Positions 58,654 to 64,000 of a DNA stretch of 64,000 bases are shown in pieces. Source of the stretch: Ostrinia nubilalis (lineage: Eukaryota; Arthropoda; Insecta; Lepidoptera; Crambidae); contig NC_087109.1 in NCBI RefSeq assembly GCF_963855985.1, positions 6,654,001-6,718,000 on the forward strand, given 5' to 3'. Made by a program: the position numbers and the translations under genes. The notes under the pieces were generated by a model, which saw nothing but the letters and a program-made list of their open reading frames with translations, ran no database searches and was not told the DNA's origin. Position 1 is the first letter of the stretch. Every line of letters begins with the position of its first letter.

Positions 58654-58989
58654 CCCTAACATTATTAAAATAATTTAAGATTTCATGGTTTTCCTTTCAT
58701 TTGATTTATCAAGTTTGTTAAAGAGATTTCATCCTTATTCTTAACCCTAACGATCGATGTAATAAAAATACAGGTGTAATTTTTAACAGATTTTAGTTGG
58801 TTAGATGCCCGGGTGTGGCAAGCAAATTTTTGGAAATCTTTGAATGCAGTTCTATTTCTTTTCAAAAATAAAGGAATGTTTTCTCTGAGAAAAAATTTCT
58901 ATCTACAATATTAAGAGTAGGTACCTATTTTCCCTCCAGGTGGCATTGTGGTGGTGGCTCACAAAATTCCACCCTGTATAATATAAATC

Positions 58990-59495
58990 GCTCTTTCAGC
59001 ATTTCAATTACTCAAACTTGCTTGATGAAATCTTTTTAAATTTTCTTTACATGGTCATAACTTTTTCACTATTCCTCTGCACCAATGTATGAAATACACC
59101 TGAAAACCCCGATAAAGCAGCTATTAGGTAAGAATAATATAAAAATAAACATAACCCTCCTTCTGACGCAGTTAGGTAATAAACTAAATGTATCAAAACA
59201 TTTCACTCCAACTTACTGTCAACTCAACGACGCGCATTAAAATCAAAGATAGACTTTGAATTACGCCTTATTTTACAATACACATTGAAAACAATATGAT
59301 TTGCTTGAGCTTTTTCGAATTTTTCACAAAAATAACAAATAGGCATGAAGAGATTACAAAATTTCTGCAGCGGCTGACAGATCTCTTGATTTACTTTGAC
59401 AGGTGACAATAAAGCCATAGACAATGGCCATATGAAAAACACACTTTTCCAATATTTTTGTTTGCCATGAGATTCTGGTACACCTATACCTACCT
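58990..59495 (-). repeat. Unidentified transposon segment, right copy
   Basis: This is the inverse partner of 55,391-55,905. Its frame at 59,442-59,224 on the minus strand encodes the same protein tail (ICYFCEKFEKAQANHIVFN...KSIFDFNARR), with about five substitutions. It lies within the piggyBac-like element. Confidence 0.6.
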
Positions 59496-60186
59496 ATATC
59501 ATGAAAAATTACTTATTAGCACACTTAAACGTTTTCTTCATCTGAAACATGTGCATAAGCAGAACAGTTCTGTCACTTGTGCAATCATTGTGCATTTAAT
59601 GCACGTTGCACAGTAATTTTGCACAGCCATTGCACCCTTGGCACATCATCGTCAGATTCTGCCGCTGATTGTACTGTATAAGTATTGTCCTGACTTTGTT
59701 CACTTTCTCTATAACTTTATTATAGTATTTTTCACAATGTTTGTGCACCAGCTTCTTTGAAATCCAACTCCTCTTCCTTTTTTATTCTTTTTATCTATTT
59801 TATGTGAATCTTACCGAAAACGATATGAAATCAATTATCACTATTACTAAACATCAATGTTATGACGTTATTTATGTCAAAATAACATTATACGCAATGG
59901 AAACTAATAATATTTCAACTACACTAAAAACCAGTCACACAATTTTTACTTACGTCAGTAGTCGCGCAGTGAGCAATTTGCCGCAAAACGTGACATACGT
60001 TCAATAATCGTTCTCTGTTGCGGTCACCTGCGCACTAAATTTCTTCTAATTTCTAACACATGTAGGTGAAGTATAGAGGGGCAGCTACTGAAAAGCTTGA
60101 CCTTGACGAAAGCATCGTGTAGAAAATAACCCGATTTTTTTGCCGAGGGCGGCAAAATGCTCATAGCGCGAGCACTCTAGGGTTAA

Positions 60187-60994
60187 ATTAAGTCGATTGG
60201 TTTTCTTGGTTGTGAAATGTTTAAATAATTGAATTCTTAACTTTTGGTCTTCATCGTTTGATACATTTCTAAAACATTGATTTTTAGGGTGCTTCATTTT
60301 CATTTTTATAAATGTATCCGTTCGCGTTACTTAGTCCCATACGGCATACGTTAGTCCGTTACACACATCCCTATAATCGGTACTAAAATCAACAATTGAG
60401 TCGATAAAAATAGTGCCCATTATTTATGCTCAGCTGTCTAAATTCTATAATTGTCTATTTCTTCTGTCATAAAAATAACCTCAAACAAATCCTTCTGACT
60501 GAATTTTATAAATTACCAACATAAATTGTGAATTTTATTGCGTAAAACTACACAATTAATATTTGAAGTATTTCAGTTAATTCTGTAAGGTTCGTATATT
60601 TAAATCATTCTTCATTTATGTCAATAAAATAAGGTTTTAAGATTGTGCTTGTAATGTTTAGTTGGATGATACATTTTCATTGTATTTTCCAATAGAAAAA
60701 CTCTCGTCGAGTGTTTTTCTAACTATCCATTAGTAAGTAAAGGATCTCTTTAAGATAAATAAGCATTTAGATAAACAAGTATACTTCGTGGTGTTATTTC
60801 TCAGTAAAATGACCTTTGTGATTCCTGCTTGTGATAAAAAGTGCATCATGCAGTTTAATCTAATGATTTATTTTTATTAGTTTTATCTATCAGATAATAT
60901 ATAACCAAATGCAGTTGGTTGGAACAATGTCCATAATGTTGGTGCCAATAAAAAGCCTTTGTAAATGTAGGACTTATTTTTATTTTTAGACAAA
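60187..60994 (+). promoter_or_regulatory. Upstream region of Elongin C, with a probable 5' UTR intron
   Basis: The Elongin C ATG is preceded four bases earlier by 'ttatttttag', a good splice acceptor. A non-coding first exon probably lies upstream, for instance ending at the GTAAGG near 60,586 or elsewhere. No TATA box was identified. The exact transcription start is unknown. Confidence 0.4.
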
Positions 60995-62559
<1,565 letters not shown>

Positions 62560-62906
62560 ACGTATGGGCAAGACGGAGTGAGTTTGCAATTTGTATGAGT
62601 TGATTATACGTCACAACAACGGTATAGTTCGTTTCATTCACCAAGACTCGCCCCACCATTCTTCCGCGAATGTTTGAGTTTTATCGGTACACGCTAAATT
62701 ATCCATGAGTGCACACGCACACTACAATAATGACGCTCGGATTGCTCGGATCAAACTCCCCGCACCCCGCGCTTCCCTCGACCATAAATTGGTGGGGCGC
62801 GTCTTCGTGGATGACACTATCTATAATTATGTCTGTCTAGTTTTTTGACCTTAAAAGCATTGTGACTGTCTCGCACTTGTTTTAGCTGGTGTTAATAACA
62901 AATAAA
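62560..62906 (+). terminator. EloC 3' UTR and poly(A) signal
   Basis: The first AATAAA after the stop is at 62,901-62,906 (ACAAATAAAAACTC), giving a 3' UTR of about 345 nt. This is the likely end of the main transcript. Confidence 0.6.
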
Positions 62907-64000
62907 AACTCAATGAAAAATGAATTAATTAAATTATCACCGGGCAAATTTCAAATTCCAATGTCCACCGTGTCTCTTTAAACAATCGACATTGGCGAAA
63001 CCAGTGTGTTTCAAATACGCACCATTGAAGCCATTACACAGAATAATAAAAAAGCGTAACTCTTCAAGTACCAGCAAATTGACACAATAGAAATAAATAC
63101 CGTTTAAAATAAGTTAACGCGGTCTCATGCGATCTTAGGGTTCCACAAGGTAACAGACGCCCGTATTCATAAACATTACTATGAGGTCTCACAGTGCGCG
63201 TAGACGCACAGGGTGACACACGAGCCAATCACAGAGCTCTATTCAACTCCGTGCGTTCGATTTGCTGCTTCACTTAAGCAAGCATCGTTTGTGATTACTT
63301 GATAGAGCTTTTTGATCTTAATTCGAGACACCATTTGTGGTTAACCATCTCAAACATTTTACTATAATTAGAATTTTTTAAATGTGTAGTATAATCAACT
63401 CAAGCAGTTCAAACACACTAACATACTTTTTGTGTATGGTAACAATGTCTAGAGATTCTTTTAATTCAAGAAAATAACCATAAAATACTATGTCATTTTA
63501 GATAGTTACTTTTTGCCTTTTTGGTGCAGGAACTGTGGCACTGTATTCTCTTTGTGTGAAGTGTATTCCATAATAGTTAGTGCAACTTTCAACCGTATTT
63601 ATCTGTACCATTAGGTTCAGTATTATGTAGCAGTGTGGGTAGGAGATTTCTAGCAAGGAAAATGTTTATTTAAACAGTTGGAATCTTTAGACATTTGACA
63701 TGAATTGTGATTCGGGAGATGTAGAAGCATCATTTGCTTTCCGATTTTAAATGAAACTGGAAAGTAATTTAAGATGTTGTATAAACGACCTTACTCAGGT
63801 CTGGATATAGTATCAAATCGATTTTTATATGCAATAATATCAATATGGTGAATAATTTGCGCTATTTGAATGTTCTACGCGAAATACTAAGGGGTTGGCT
63901 ATAGAATTTGATGTTTATTTTTACTAAAATCACTGATCAACTGACAGTCATGATTTAATCTCTGTCAAAACTTCATTGTTCTGTGAAACCTTATTCGTAA
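62907..64000. other. Gene-free stretch to the window end
   Basis: No coding gene is supported. It contains the repeat shared with 61,504 (63,000-63,055). The remainder is AT-rich and could include longer EloC 3' UTR forms. Confidence 0.35.

Larger units (their letters stand above)
56890..60186. mobile_element. piggyBac-like element, 3.3 kb, with nested insertions
   Basis: TTAACCCTAGAGT at the left and ACTCTAGGGTTAA at the right are inverted termini with TTAA at both edges. Subterminal words 'gtgctcgcgtatgagcattt' (left) and 'aaatgctcatagcgcgagca' (right) also pair. This is the standard piggyBac layout (TTAA-CCCT...). Inside lie a 748-bp MITE (56,978-57,725), a foldback MITE (58,447-58,653) and an inverted copy of the 55,391 segment. 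A recognisable DDD transposase was not seen, so the copy is dead or non-autonomous. Confidence 0.8.

Overview
The window looks like a piece of a lepidopteran (moth or butterfly) nuclear genome. The signs are intron-split genes with GT-AG junctions, an AT-rich background packed with short inverted-repeat elements, TTAA-flanked piggyBac-like elements, A|T-inserted Helitron-type elements, a tRNA-derived SINE family, and many LINE 3' tails of the kind common in Lepidoptera. No species can be named from the sequence alone.

Layout. Positions 1-10.8 kb hold no convincing gene, only TE debris: an RTE-like reverse-transcriptase fragment, MITEs, two Helitron-type elements, a SINE and a pogo-like remnant. 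At 10.8-12.75 kb sits a very young, internally deleted copia-type LTR retrotransposon with matching 143-bp LTRs and a 5-bp target duplication. It lies 93 bp past the stop codon of a two-exon gene on the minus strand (12,839-13,590) that I recognise as BORCS7, a subunit of the lysosome-positioning BORC complex. Head-to-head with it, 1.1 kb away, starts a 21-exon plus-strand gene (14,721-39,687) for a 1,020-residue ubiquitin-specific protease of the USP20/USP33 type (Drosophila Usp20-33), with ZnF-UBP, split USP catalytic domain and two DUSP-type regions. All 21 exon junctions were checked by phase. Next come a 2.2-kb foldback element (41.4-43.6 kb), a single-exon PLAG1-like seven-finger C2H2 transcription factor on the minus strand (49,882-51,402), a 9-kb block of nested TEs (52-60 kb), and a three-exon Elongin C gene (60,995-62,559) on the plus strand.

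The most unusual content is inside Usp20-33. At least six of its exons are accompanied by tandem arrays of partial copies of themselves. The exon with the catalytic Cys box has five truncated copies upstream of the intact one (18.26-21.37 kb, a dimeric repeat of about 1.17 kb). The 3' edge plus splice donor of exons 11, 15, 16, 18 and 20 is repeated 2 to 12 times downstream of each intact exon. The reading frame is kept by one intact exon at the edge of each array, so the arrays are intronic, but they place decoy acceptors, decoy donors and premature stops next to exons carrying the catalytic Cys, His and Asp. I know of no description of one gene with this many independent exon-edge arrays, and I treat it as the main candidate for a new phenomenon.

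Functional links between the genes are limited. Usp20-33 (deubiquitination) and Elongin C (adaptor in cullin ubiquitin ligases) both belong to the ubiquitin system, and VHL-USP20/33 interactions are known in mammals, but nothing in the sequence suggests co-regulation here. BORCS7 and Usp20-33 may share a divergent promoter region.
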